The translations under genes and the position numbers were made by a program. This document shows, one piece after another, positions 9,024-17,004 of a stretch of DNA of 64,000 nt. Origin of the DNA: Solidesulfovibrio magneticus RS-1 (GTDB taxonomy: Bacteria; Desulfobacterota; Desulfovibrionia; Desulfovibrionales; Desulfovibrionaceae); NCBI RefSeq assembly GCF_000010665.1, contig NC_012796.1, forward strand, positions 248,001 through 312,000, given 5' to 3'. Position 1 is the first letter of the stretch. The number at the start of each line of letters is the position of its first letter. The notes under the pieces were generated by a model. It was given only the letters and a program-made list of their open reading frames with translations. It did not search any database and had not been told where the DNA came from.

Positions 9024-9166
9024 CCTACCAGATGAGTTCCCCAATGGCTCATCACCTCCTTTGCCCTGGTCAATAGTCTGGAAAGCTGATTGCCAGCTTC
9101 GGTAAAACTAGCCGGAGGTCGTCACCACGGCTCTTCACAAAAGACTTCAAACCTTGCGCAACGAGG

Positions 9167-9775
9167 CTATAGTTGTACGGCATTAATATTATGCACTATC
9201 AAAACGCTATCAACTATTGACTCGTATGAAACCTGCAACTCTTCTAATGTTTCAAGGGGCTGTGCCCAGAATATCTCATCACTTAACCAGGACATATACG
9301 CAGAAGCGACACCAAATGCCGCATTTAAAAATGGCAAAGGTCTATATTCTCCAATATCTCTATGCGCAGCATATTTATTTCTAAAACATACCATTTCAAA
9401 GACATATTGATCCAATATTTTATCATGCCTCGAACATGCATTAGATAAAATAGAGCCAACAATAATTTTATACTCGCTATTATCAACAACCTCTCCATCT
9501 ATAGAAACTCCATTCTCTGGTGCACTACGATGCCAGTGAATTTTATTATTTTTTGGGTTGCCAAACAATAAACACCAAGACGTCACACAAGACAACACGC
9601 AACTATTTGATATTGAAATAAAAAAATCTTCATTGCTGCGCTTGTCAAGCGATTTAAGCAGTAGCATTATCTTCCTATAGTTTACGTAATCTTTACAAAA
9701 TGACTGCAAAACACCAATTTGCTCTGGAATAACATTCATTTCAAGAAAAAAATTTCGCATTCTGTGAATATTCAT
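9167..9775 (-). CDS. HEPN-like protein (AbiU2-type), in an AT-rich island
   Basis: 202 residues. ATG at 9775 has GGAG 7 nt upstream; a TTG one codon earlier is also in frame. The protein is mostly alpha-helical in appearance and contains CFRNKYAAHRDIG (Arg132-x5-His138), matching the R-x4-6-H catalytic motif of HEPN ribonucleases, in the FRxKxxAHxD setting of AbiU2-type proteins. Those act in abortive infection and toxin-antitoxin systems. Base composition is far more AT-rich than all neighbours and codon use differs (many AAA, ATT, TTA), pointing to horizontal transfer. No antitoxin or nucleotidyltransferase partner is seen beside it. Family assignment rests on one motif, so it is tentative. 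Confidence 0.6.
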   Translation of the reverse strand: MNIHRMRNFFLEMNVIPEQIGVLQSFCKDYVNYRKIMLLLKSLDKRSNEDFFISISNSCVLSCVTSWCLLFGNPKNNKIHWHRSAPENGVSIDGEVVDNSEYKIIVGSILSNACSRHDKILDQYVFEMVCFRNKYAAHRDIGEYRPLPFLNAAFGVASAYMSWLSDEIFWAQPLETLEELQVSYESIVDSVLIVHNINAVQL

Positions 9776-9778
9776 CAA

Positions 9779-10342
9779 GAACTCCAGTCTTATTCATCAA
9801 TCTGCCTTGAGTGCTGTCCCATCTGATTCAGAAAATACCAAAAACACAAAAACAAGCTATCCACTCTGTCAAATTTGCACGCATAGACATAATTTATAAT
9901 AATAAATCAAGCTGTTATCGTTAATTACTCCCTGGATTTTCCATATTGCTGTCCACTGCCCTCACTTCGCAAACAGTGAGTAATAACGCGCCGGCCCTGG
10001 CGCATCCTGTCCCCGCCCCTTGCCCCGGCCATGGCCGGCAGGCCCGGCAGCGTTTCTTGTGCTGCCTAAAAATTCCAGCAACAACGATTAGTTGCATAGG
10101 GTTCTCAACGCCCGCTCCACCCGTCGGTAAGGATGCTCCTGAGCGACTCTTCCGGTATGCCTTTTGCTTTATATCACGAAAACATCCCCGTCTCGTGTGA
10201 CCGTTGCGGCGAACAAACGCCCGCCGGAGCGGCTGTGCTCCGGACACGCGCCGTTGGGGACCGTCACGGCGAGACAATGGTCCAGGCGTTTTTTGGGTCG
10301 AAATGTCCCAGCCCCGCGCCTCGTTCAGGCAAGGAGGCCGTT
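9779..10342. other. Non-coding: AT-rich island edge then GC-rich leader
   Basis: 9779-9940 is AT-rich like the HEPN gene and probably holds its promoter: read on the minus strand, TTAACG and TATTAT are separated by 17 nt near 9895-9925. From about 9960 the DNA returns to the GC-rich background and leads to the cytochrome gene. I see no convincing gene; an open frame on the minus strand (9921-10277) straddles the composition boundary and lacks a ribosome binding site. Confidence 0.4.
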
Positions 10343-10828
10343 ATGGAAAGGCCAATAACGCGTTTTCTGGCGCTGGCCGCGCTGGCGATCCTGGCCGTCT
10401 GGACGCCGTCGAACCTGGCCGCGGGGTCGACCCCGGCAGGCGCGCCGCGCTACGTCGGTTCGGCCGTGTGCGCCGGCTGCCATCCCGGCCAGTACGAACG
10501 CTACCGGCAATATTCCAAGAAAGCCCACTCCTCACGGGGCATCAAGCTCATGGCCAAGGGGCTTACGCCCGAGGAACTGGCCTCCTGCTACGGCTGCCAC
10601 ACCACCGGTTACGGCAAACCCGGGGGATTCACCGACTTTACCGCCACCCCGGAGCTGGCCGACGCCGGCTGTGAAGTCTGCCACGGCCCGGGCGCGGAGC
10701 ATGTCGCCACCAGCGACCCGGCCGCCATCAAGGGCAAGCTCACCGTCGCCGACTGCGCTCCTTGCCACGACGATCCCCGAGTGCGCTCCTTTGGCTACAA
10801 GCCCCTGCTCCAGGCCGGAGCCCACTGA
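10343..10828 (+). CDS. Periplasmic tetrahaem cytochrome c (c554-like)
   Basis: 161 residues with AAGGAGG 6 nt before the ATG. A signal peptide (residues 1-27, [12 protein letters not shown] core) is followed by four CxxCH haem sites: CAGCH 43-47, CYGCH 82-86, CEVCH 110-114 and CAPCH 138-142. The layout, with [10 protein letters not shown] in the third site, resembles the cytochrome c554/c-prime family of periplasmic electron carriers. It is not a cytochrome c3, which has a different haem spacing. It ends 53 nt before a chemoreceptor that itself carries a c-haem motif, so the two may form an operon linking periplasmic redox state to taxis (inference). Redox partner unknown. Confidence 0.9.
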   Translation: MERPITRFLALAALAILAVWTPSNLAAGSTPAGAPRYVGSAVCAGCHPGQYERYRQYSKKAHSSRGIKLMAKGLTPEELASCYGCHTTGYGKPGGFTDFTATPELADAGCEVCHGPGAEHVATSDPAAIKGKLTVADCAPCHDDPRVRSFGYKPLLQAGAH

Positions 10829-10881
10829 CGTCGCACCTTATGAAGGCCGCGCCGGCCCCGGCGGCGCGCCGGAGAACCGCC

Positions 10882-12717
10882 ATGCGCCGCCCCATCCGCT
10901 CCATTCGCGTCAAGGCCCTGGCCCTGGTCAGCCTCATTGCCGCCCTGGCCCTGGGCGGGCTTTTTTGGGCCAACGCGGCCTGGCAGCGCCAGGCCGCGTT
11001 CTCCCGCATCCGCCAGGTCGGGGCGGCCGAAGCCGAACTGGTGCGGCTTATTGTCGATGAACCCATGCGCGTGGGCGACAACGCCGCCACCACCGCCCAG
11101 TTCGCCAAGATCGCCTCGGGCGGCTCGCGCCTATCCGTGGCCCTGGCCGACTACCGGGGGCAGGTCACCTACGCCACCGACGCCGCCAGCCTGCGCCGGC
11201 CCCTGGCCGAAGCCATGCCCGGCCCGGCCCTGGCCGGCCTGCTCCGGGAGGCCCTGGAGCAGGGCCGCGACGGTGACGGCCTGGAAACGGCCGGCGGCCG
11301 CACCGGCTACGCCACGGTACGGGCCGTCAAAAACGCCCCCGAGTGCCACCACTGCCACGGCGCATCCCGGGAGGTCCTCGGGGCGCTGGTCACCGTGGCC
11401 GACGTCAGCCCGGATATGGCCGCCCTGGCCGACAACCAGCTGCGCACCGGGTTTTTATCCCTGGCCGGATTGGCCGGGCTGGTGGCCGGGCTGCTCCTTT
11501 TTATGAAGCGCGCCATCATCGACCGCCTGGCCTTCCTGGCCGGGGTGAGCCGCCAGATCGCCGACGGCGACATGGAGGCCTGCCGGGCCGTGGCCGACCG
11601 CAACGCCCGACGTCGGGCCAGAAACGCCGCCGACGAGATCACCGTTCTTGGCGAATCCCTGTGCGACCTGGTGGACAATCTGCGGGCCAAGATCGCCGAG
11701 GCCGACGACAAGACCCGGGAAGCCGCCTGTCAGGCCGACCGGGCCGGAGTCTGCCTGGCCGAGGCCGAGGCCGCCCGGGAAGCCGCAGCCAGCGCCCGGC
11801 GTGAAGGCTCCACGGCGGCGGCCCGGACCCTGGAGGCCGTGGTCGATCATTTAAGCGAAGCTTCGGTGGCCTTGGCCGAGGCCGTGGCCCGGGCCGATTC
11901 CGGCGCGCGCACCCAGAAAGATGCGGCCCAGGAAACCTGCGCCGCCATCGGCGTCATGCAGACCGTGGCCGCCGAGGCCGTAGCCACGGCCGGCAAGGCC
12001 GCCGCCGTCTCGGGCCAGGCCCGGGACCGGGCCGGACTGGGGGCCGAGGCCGTGCGGGAGCTTTCCGTCTGCATCGAGGGCCTGCGCGACCTGGCCGAGA
12101 CCCTGCGCCGGGACATCCTGGCCCTGGGACGGGAGGCCGAGGGCATCGGGGCGGTCATCACGGTCATTTCCGACATCGCCGACCAGACCAATCTGCTGGC
12201 GCTCAATGCCGCCATCGAAGCGGCCCGAGCCGGCGACGCCGGGCGGGGATTCGCGGTGGTGGCCGACGAGGTGCGCAAGCTGGCCGAAAAGACCATGACC
12301 GCCACCAAGGACGTGGAGCGGGCCGTCACCGGCATCCAAGCCGGAGCCAGGGACCATGTGGGCAGCGTGCAAAAGGCCGTGGCCGCCATCGGCGCGGCCT
12401 CGGAGCTGGCCGGCCGGTCCGGCGAGGCGCTTTCCGGGATCGTGGGACTGGTCGCCGACGCCACGCGGCAGGTGGGGGCCATTGCCGACTCCTGCCAGGA
12501 GCAGTCGGGCATCATCGACGAGATCGGCCGGGCGCTGGAAGGCATAAGCGCCATATCCCAGGAAACGGCCGAAGCCATGGCCACGGCCGACGCGGCGGTG
12601 AGCCGGCTGGCCGACCAGGCCGAGCGCCTGACGCACCTGACCGACGACATGCTGGCCGAGGAAACGTCGGCCGCGTCAGCCGCCCCGGGAACCTGCTCCG
12701 GCCGCGACCTCGGCTAA
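10882..12717 (+). CDS. Methyl-accepting chemotaxis protein with periplasmic c-haem (DcrA-like)
   Basis: 611 residues; ATG at 10882 has GGAG 8 nt upstream (an ATG at 10840 is also in frame). Transmembrane segment 1 (about 12-35), a periplasmic domain of ~155 residues containing CHHCH at 155-159, transmembrane segment 2 (about 190-212), HAMP-like linker, then a long cytoplasmic coiled coil with the receptor tip near [20 protein letters not shown]. The periplasmic haem motif is the hallmark of DcrA, the oxygen/redox chemoreceptor described in Desulfovibrio vulgaris. It should signal redox state to a CheA kinase. It follows the tetrahaem cytochrome gene. The C-terminal tail lacks an obvious CheR-docking pentapeptide. 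Confidence 0.92.
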   Translation: MRRPIRSIRVKALALVSLIAALALGGLFWANAAWQRQAAFSRIRQVGAAEAELVRLIVDEPMRVGDNAATTAQFAKIASGGSRLSVALADYRGQVTYATDAASLRRPLAEAMPGPALAGLLREALEQGRDGDGLETAGGRTGYATVRAVKNAPECHHCHGASREVLGALVTVADVSPDMAALADNQLRTGFLSLAGLAGLVAGLLLFMKRAIIDRLAFLAGVSRQIADGDMEACRAVADRNARRRARNAADEITVLGESLCDLVDNLRAKIAEADDKTREAACQADRAGVCLAEAEAAREAAASARREGSTAAARTLEAVVDHLSEASVALAEAVARADSGARTQKDAAQETCAAIGVMQTVAAEAVATAGKAAAVSGQARDRAGLGAEAVRELSVCIEGLRDLAETLRRDILALGREAEGIGAVITVISDIADQTNLLALNAAIEAARAGDAGRGFAVVADEVRKLAEKTMTATKDVERAVTGIQAGARDHVGSVQKAVAAIGAASELAGRSGEALSGIVGLVADATRQVGAIADSCQEQSGIIDEIGRALEGISAISQETAEAMATADAAVSRLADQAERLTHLTDDMLAEETSAASAAPGTCSGRDLG

Positions 12718-12772
12718 CCGCGCCCCAAGGCCGGCGCAGCCCAAGCACAGTCATTTGCCCCCTTTCGGGCGT

Positions 12773-12843
12773 CTGGGGGCCTGAGGCCCCCAGCGGAGAG
12801 GGTAAGGCAGAGGCAGAACCTCTCCTGGCCGCCGGAGGCACAT
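12773..12843. repeat. Dispersed GC-rich palindromic element, copy 1 (inverted)
   Basis: CTGGGGGCC-TGA-GGCCCCCAG (12773-12793) is followed by GGAGAGG / CCTCTCC arms (12795-12828) and by the mirror of the family signature TGCCTCCGGCGGCC (12829-12843). It lies between the convergent chemoreceptor and glycosyltransferase genes and probably ends transcription from both sides. Confidence 0.7.
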
Positions 12844-12848
12844 CCCCC

Positions 12849-13838
12849 TCACTTCCCGCCGACCAGGTCGCGGCAGGCGGCGGCGAGCTGCATGGCGACC
12901 AGGGCCTTTTGGCCTTGTCCCAGGCGTTTGCGGACCCGGGCCAGGGCGAGGTAGCGCTCGGGGGTGGGCGCGTGCCGGGCGGCGTTTTCCCAGGCCATGG
13001 CCGCGCCGGACCAATCGCCGGCCGCCTCGCAGCGCCGGGCCGTAGCTTCGGCCATGGCGGCGATGTGGGCCAGACGTCCCTGCCAGACGCGGTCCAGGCG
13101 GGCTTTGTCGTGGGGGTACAAGGCATCGGCCCGGGCGTAGACCCGAAGCAGCGTCTCGATAAACTCCGTCCCGGAGCGCTCCTGGACGCTTGTCCCCAGG
13201 CCCCGTTCGAAATACGCCGCCGTCGCCTCGGGCAGATGGACAAAGGGTCCGAGCCGGGCCAGGCGGATGAAGAAATCCCAGTCTTCCAGGCAGGGCAGGG
13301 CTTGTTCGAAGCGCCCGGCCTGGGTGAGGCGCTCACGTCGGTGGCTCAGGCACAGCACCGGGATGTAGTTGGCCACCAGCAGGGCGTCAGGGTCGAATTC
13401 CCGGGAATGGGGCACGGACCAGGCCACGGACTCCCGGCCGGAGGCGTCGCGGCTGACGACGCCGCGCCGGGCGTCGCTGTAGACCGCGCTGGCTTCGGGA
13501 GCGGCGGCATGGGCGGCCATGTGGACGGCGACGTGGTTGGGAAAAAAGACGTCGTCGTCGTCCAGATAAAAAACGACCGCGCCGCGGGCGACGGCCAGTC
13601 CCCGGTTGCGCGCGGCGGCCGGGCCGGAGCACTTGCCCCGAGGGGCCAGGCGCACCGGCCGCCCCCCCAGGGACGCCGTAGCCTCGGCCACGAGACCGGA
13701 CACGTCGCCGCCGCCGTCGTTGACGACCACGACTTCGAAATTCCCATGGGTCTGTCCGGCCAAGCTGGACAGCGCCTCCCGCAGTTCCTCCGGTCGGTCG
13801 CAGGTGGGCACGATAACCGAGGCATCGATGGATTCCAT
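12849..13838 (-). CDS. Family 2 glycosyltransferase
   Basis: 329 residues, start MESIDASVIVPTCDRPEELR with GGGAGAA upstream. The N-terminal 200 residues form a GT-A domain: nucleotide-binding VIVPTCDRP, VVVVNDGGGD, GPAAARNRGLAVARG and the metal-binding DDDD near residue 88. GT2 enzymes move a sugar from a nucleotide donor to a lipid or polysaccharide acceptor at the inner face of the membrane; no transmembrane helix is visible here. The last ~100 residues are helical and Ala/Arg-rich (LARVRKRLGQGQKALVAMQL), TPR-like. It stands alone, so the acceptor is unknown. Confidence 0.88.
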   Translation of the reverse strand: MESIDASVIVPTCDRPEELREALSSLAGQTHGNFEVVVVNDGGGDVSGLVAEATASLGGRPVRLAPRGKCSGPAAARNRGLAVARGAVVFYLDDDDVFFPNHVAVHMAAHAAAPEASAVYSDARRGVVSRDASGRESVAWSVPHSREFDPDALLVANYIPVLCLSHRRERLTQAGRFEQALPCLEDWDFFIRLARLGPFVHLPEATAAYFERGLGTSVQERSGTEFIETLLRVYARADALYPHDKARLDRVWQGRLAHIAAMAEATARRCEAAGDWSGAAMAWENAARHAPTPERYLALARVRKRLGQGQKALVAMQLAAACRDLVGGK

Positions 13839-14560
13839 GGTGTTCTCCCTGGCGGGGCCGTGGTCCGAGGCAGCGATGCGCCGGAGCGGTTTCGTCCTCA
13901 CCAACCTGCCTCTTCCACGCGCCCGGGGCAAGGCCAATGGCCCTGCCAGTCTTTGGGACATCGACAGGTATCTTCCACGCATCCGGGCACGGAATGGCCG
14001 TCCGGCCGCCCACACCGCCAGGACAGGAAAGGGGGTGCACTCTCTTTCAAAACGTGTTACTTTTGCCGCAATCTTCAGGCAATTGGCCCGCGCTTGTATG
14101 CGGACTCATGGCAGACGCAAAAGGGGTGACATTTTGACCCATTTTTTGCCGAAGGCTAGCGCACTTTGTCTTTCCAGGGATAACAGCCTGTTTTTTTTTA
14201 CTTTCTACAATTATCGCAACGTTTGTCCCGGATTTTCTTCCTTCCCGATTCCCCCAGGGCTTCCCATCCTCCCCGGACTGTTTTCTTCGGCAATCCTTCA
14301 ATTAGCCGTATTTTTTGATTATTTTGTAATGGTCTGCTTCTTGCTGAAAGGAGGCCGATTGCGCGTGCAGCCGACCTTCGCGGGGGGACGCCCCAGGAGC
14401 ATGGCCGGCTGTCGCAAACCCCCTTAATTTGTGAAAATAATCACAAATTGAGATGACGAAACACAAGGGGGCCGCCCCGGCTGCCGGCCGACGTCCCGGC
14501 GCCGCAAGCAGGCCCACAGGCACTCGACCCGCAAAACCCGTTAAGGAGAGGTGCTCGCGT
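13839..14560. other. Long divergent intergenic region upstream of hnd
   Basis: 722 nt without a convincing gene. 14020-14350 is AT-rich relative to the surroundings and likely carries promoters for the divergent glycosyltransferase and the hnd operon. The clearest element is the palindrome at 14426-14449 (separate entry). I could not fix a -35/-10 pair with confidence; TTCAAT and TATTTT spaced 17 nt near 14297-14325 is one weak candidate. Confidence 0.4.
14426..14449. promoter_or_regulatory. Perfect CRP/FNR-family operator upstream of hndA
   Basis: AATTTGTGA-AAATAA-TCACAAATT: two perfect 9 bp arms with a 6 nt spacer, containing the textbook CRP core TGTGA-N6-TCACA. The centre is about 123 nt before the hndA ATG. 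A CRP/FNR-family regulator should bind here; which one, and whether it activates or represses, cannot be read from sequence. Confidence 0.8.
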
Positions 14561-15076
14561 ATGCAAACTTCAACATGTCAGGCGATTGGCGAATGCCGGA
14601 TGCCGGAGCACGCCGTGTTGCCCCAGCCGCTCTACCGGGAAGTCGTCCAGTTCATTGACGCGCTGCCCCAGAAAGAGGGCCATCTCGTCACCGTGCTGCA
14701 CAAGGCCCAAAGCGTCTTCGGCTATCTGCCCATCGAAGTGCAGCAGTTCGTGGCCGACCACATGGAAGTGCCCCTGGCCCAGGTCTACGGCGTGGTGAGC
14801 TTTTACACCTTCTTCACCATGGTGCCCAAGGGCAAGCATCCCATTTCCATCTGCATGGGCACGGCCTGCTTCGTGAAGGGGGCCGACAAGGTGGTCAATG
14901 CCTTCAAGGAACAGCTCAAGATCGACATCGGCGACGTCACCCCGGACGGCAAGTTCTCCATCGACACCCTGCGTTGCGTCGGCGGCTGCGCCCTGGCCCC
15001 CATCGTCATGGTCGGCGAGAAGGTCTACGGCAACGTCACTCCGGGACAGGTGAAAAAGATCCTGGCCGACTTCTAG
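14561..15076 (+). CDS. hndA: NADP-reducing hydrogenase subunit A, NuoE-like [2Fe-2S] protein
   Basis: 171 residues, first of four genes hndABCD. NuoE-like thioredoxin-fold domain with [2Fe-2S] ligands Cys98, Cys103, Cys139 and Cys143 (CMGTAC and CVGGC). It passes electrons within the cytoplasmic heterotetramer that couples H2 to NADP+ (and, in later models of Hnd, to ferredoxin by bifurcation). AAGGAG lies 12 nt before the ATG, a slightly long spacing. The next gene starts 38 nt downstream. An upstream CRP/FNR palindrome probably controls the operon. Confidence 0.95.
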   Translation: MQTSTCQAIGECRMPEHAVLPQPLYREVVQFIDALPQKEGHLVTVLHKAQSVFGYLPIEVQQFVADHMEVPLAQVYGVVSFYTFFTMVPKGKHPISICMGTACFVKGADKVVNAFKEQLKIDIGDVTPDGKFSIDTLRCVGGCALAPIVMVGEKVYGNVTPGQVKKILADF

Positions 15077-15113
15077 CCCCGATCCTCACCCACACACGCA
15101 AGGAGCGCCCCAT

Positions 15114-15494
15114 ATGAGCACCATCGCCAGTCTCGACGCCCTGCGGGCCCGGCGCGAGGACATCCTCGCCCGCCAAAAGGCGCGCAATGGCAAGATCGTC
15201 ATCAATGTTTCCCTGGCCACCTGCTCCATCGCCGCCGGCGGCAAGGTCGCCCTGGAGGCCATGCAGGACGAAGTCGCCTTAAACGGCATCGCCAACGTCG
15301 AATTCATGCAGTCCGGCTGCATGACCTTCTGCTACGCCGAACCCACCGTGGAGATCACCCTGCCGGGCAAGGCCCCGGTGGTCTTTGGCGGCGTGGACGA
15401 GGCCAAGGCCCGCGAGCTCGTCACCGAGTACGTCATGAAGGGCGAACCGGTGGAAGGCATCATTCCCGTGACCTACGAACGCGTGGTCCTTTAA
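15114..15494 (+). CDS. hndB: NADP-reducing hydrogenase subunit B, thioredoxin-like ferredoxin
   Basis: 126 residues with AAGGAGCG upstream. A small thioredoxin-like [2Fe-2S] domain like the N-terminal part of NuoF or the HydC-type subunits of trimeric hydrogenases. Only three cysteines exist in the protein: Cys37 (ATCSIAAGG) and Cys69/Cys73 (SGCMTFCYAEP). The usual fold uses four, so cluster binding may need another ligand such as Ser38, or may be altered. Part of hndABCD, 20 nt before hndC. Confidence 0.92.
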   Translation: MSTIASLDALRARREDILARQKARNGKIVINVSLATCSIAAGGKVALEAMQDEVALNGIANVEFMQSGCMTFCYAEPTVEITLPGKAPVVFGGVDEAKARELVTEYVMKGEPVEGIIPVTYERVVL

Positions 15495-15513
15495 GACGCC
15501 AGGAGACGCAGAC

Positions 15514-16986
15514 ATGGCAGCCACAACCGACATCAAGCAGCTTCGGATAGCCACCCGCAACTGCGGTTTCATCGATCCCGAGAGCCTCGACGACTACATT
15601 GCCGTGCGCGGCTACGAGGCCCTGGCCAAGGCCCTGACCATGACCCCGGCCGAAGTCGTGGAAATCATCAAAGTCGCCGGCCTGCGCGGTCGCGGCGGCG
15701 GCGGCTTCCCCACCGGCGTCAAATGGGGCATCGCCCTGTCCAACGCGGCCGACCAGAAATACATCGTGTGCAACGCCGACGAAGGCGATCCGGGCGCGTT
15801 CATGGACCGCGCGGTCCTGGAAGGCGACCCCCATTCCGTGGTCGAGGCCATGGCGATTGGCGGCTACGCCATCGGGGCCACCCTGGGCGCGGTCTACATC
15901 CGGGCCGAATATCCCCTGGCCATCAAGCGCCTGCGCAAGGCCATCGACGATGCCCGGGCCATGGGGCTTTTAGGCAAGAACATCTTCGGTTCGGGCTTCG
16001 ATTTCGACATCGAGATCAAGTACGGAGCCGGCGCCTTCGTGTGCGGCGAGGAAACCGCGCTGATCAAGTCCATGGAAGGCCATCGCGGCGAGCCGGTGAG
16101 CAAGCCGCCTTTCCCGGCCCAGTCCGGCTATTGGGCAAAGCCCACCATCGTCAACAACGTCGAGACGTTTGCCAACGTCCCGGCCATCATCATCAAGGGC
16201 GCGGACTGGTTCGCCGGGATCGGCACCGCCACCTCCAAGGGCACCAAGGTGTTCGCCCTGGCCGGCAAGATCGTCAACGTGGGCCTTATTGAAGTGCCCA
16301 TGGGCACCACCCTGCGCGAAGTCATCTTCGACATCGGCGGCGGCTGCCCGGACGGCAAGGAGTTCAAGGCCGTCCAGACCGGCGGCCCGTCCGGCGGCGC
16401 CCTGGCCAACAAGGACCTCGACGTGGCCATTGACTACGAGTCGCTCATTGCCCGCAAGTCCATGATGGGTTCCGGCGGCATGGTGGTCATGGACGAGGAC
16501 GACTGCATGGTCTCGGTGGCCAAGTTCTTCCTCGACTTCACCATGGACGAGACCTGCGGCAAGTGCACGCCCTGCCGCATCGGCTCCAAGCGCCTCTACG
16601 AGATCCTCGACAAGATCACCAAGGGCCACGGCACCAAGGCCGACCTGGCCCGGCTCAAGTCGCTGTCGGACAACATCAAGGACACCGCCCTGTGCGGCCT
16701 GGGGCAGACCATGCCCAACCCGATCCTGTCCACCATGGACACCTTCGGGCATGAGTACGAGGCCCACGTCACCCAGAAGAAGTGTCCGGCCCATGTCTGC
16801 ACGGCCATGCTGACCTACACCATCAATCCGGCCAAGTGCACCGGCTGCACGCTGTGCACCAAGGTCTGCCCGGTGGAGTGCATCTCCGGCACGAAGAAGC
16901 AGCCCCACGTCATCGACGCCTCCAAGTGCATCAAGTGCGGGGCCTGCTACGACAAGTGCAAGTTCGACTCCATCATCAAGATGTAA
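15514..16986 (+). CDS. hndC: NADP-reducing hydrogenase subunit C, NuoF-like flavoprotein
   Basis: 490 residues. NuoF-like subunit holding FMN and the NAD(P) site: RGRGGGGFPTGVKW, NADEGDPGAFMDR and AFVCGEETALI. A [4Fe-4S] site follows in CGKCTPCRIG (near residue 350), and the last ~60 residues add a two-cluster ferredoxin domain (CTGCTLCTKVCPVEC and CIKCGACYDKC). It is the site where electrons from the hydrogenase meet the pyridine nucleotide. Genes hndB and hndD lie 20 nt and 18 nt away. Confidence 0.95.
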   Translation: MAATTDIKQLRIATRNCGFIDPESLDDYIAVRGYEALAKALTMTPAEVVEIIKVAGLRGRGGGGFPTGVKWGIALSNAADQKYIVCNADEGDPGAFMDRAVLEGDPHSVVEAMAIGGYAIGATLGAVYIRAEYPLAIKRLRKAIDDARAMGLLGKNIFGSGFDFDIEIKYGAGAFVCGEETALIKSMEGHRGEPVSKPPFPAQSGYWAKPTIVNNVETFANVPAIIIKGADWFAGIGTATSKGTKVFALAGKIVNVGLIEVPMGTTLREVIFDIGGGCPDGKEFKAVQTGGPSGGALANKDLDVAIDYESLIARKSMMGSGGMVVMDEDDCMVSVAKFFLDFTMDETCGKCTPCRIGSKRLYEILDKITKGHGTKADLARLKSLSDNIKDTALCGLGQTMPNPILSTMDTFGHEYEAHVTQKKCPAHVCTAMLTYTINPAKCTGCTLCTKVCPVECISGTKKQPHVIDASKCIKCGACYDKCKFDSIIKM

Positions 16987-17004
16987 GGATCAAGGAGGCC
17001 CCAC

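Noticed and set aside
9921..10277. Open frame across the AT-rich/GC-rich boundary
   Set aside because: No ribosome site and a change of base composition mid-frame.
14453..14560. Longer N-terminus for HndA starting at 14453
   Set aside because: The region lies at the operator and is not conserved-looking; the start at 14561 has AAGGAG and gives the expected protein.
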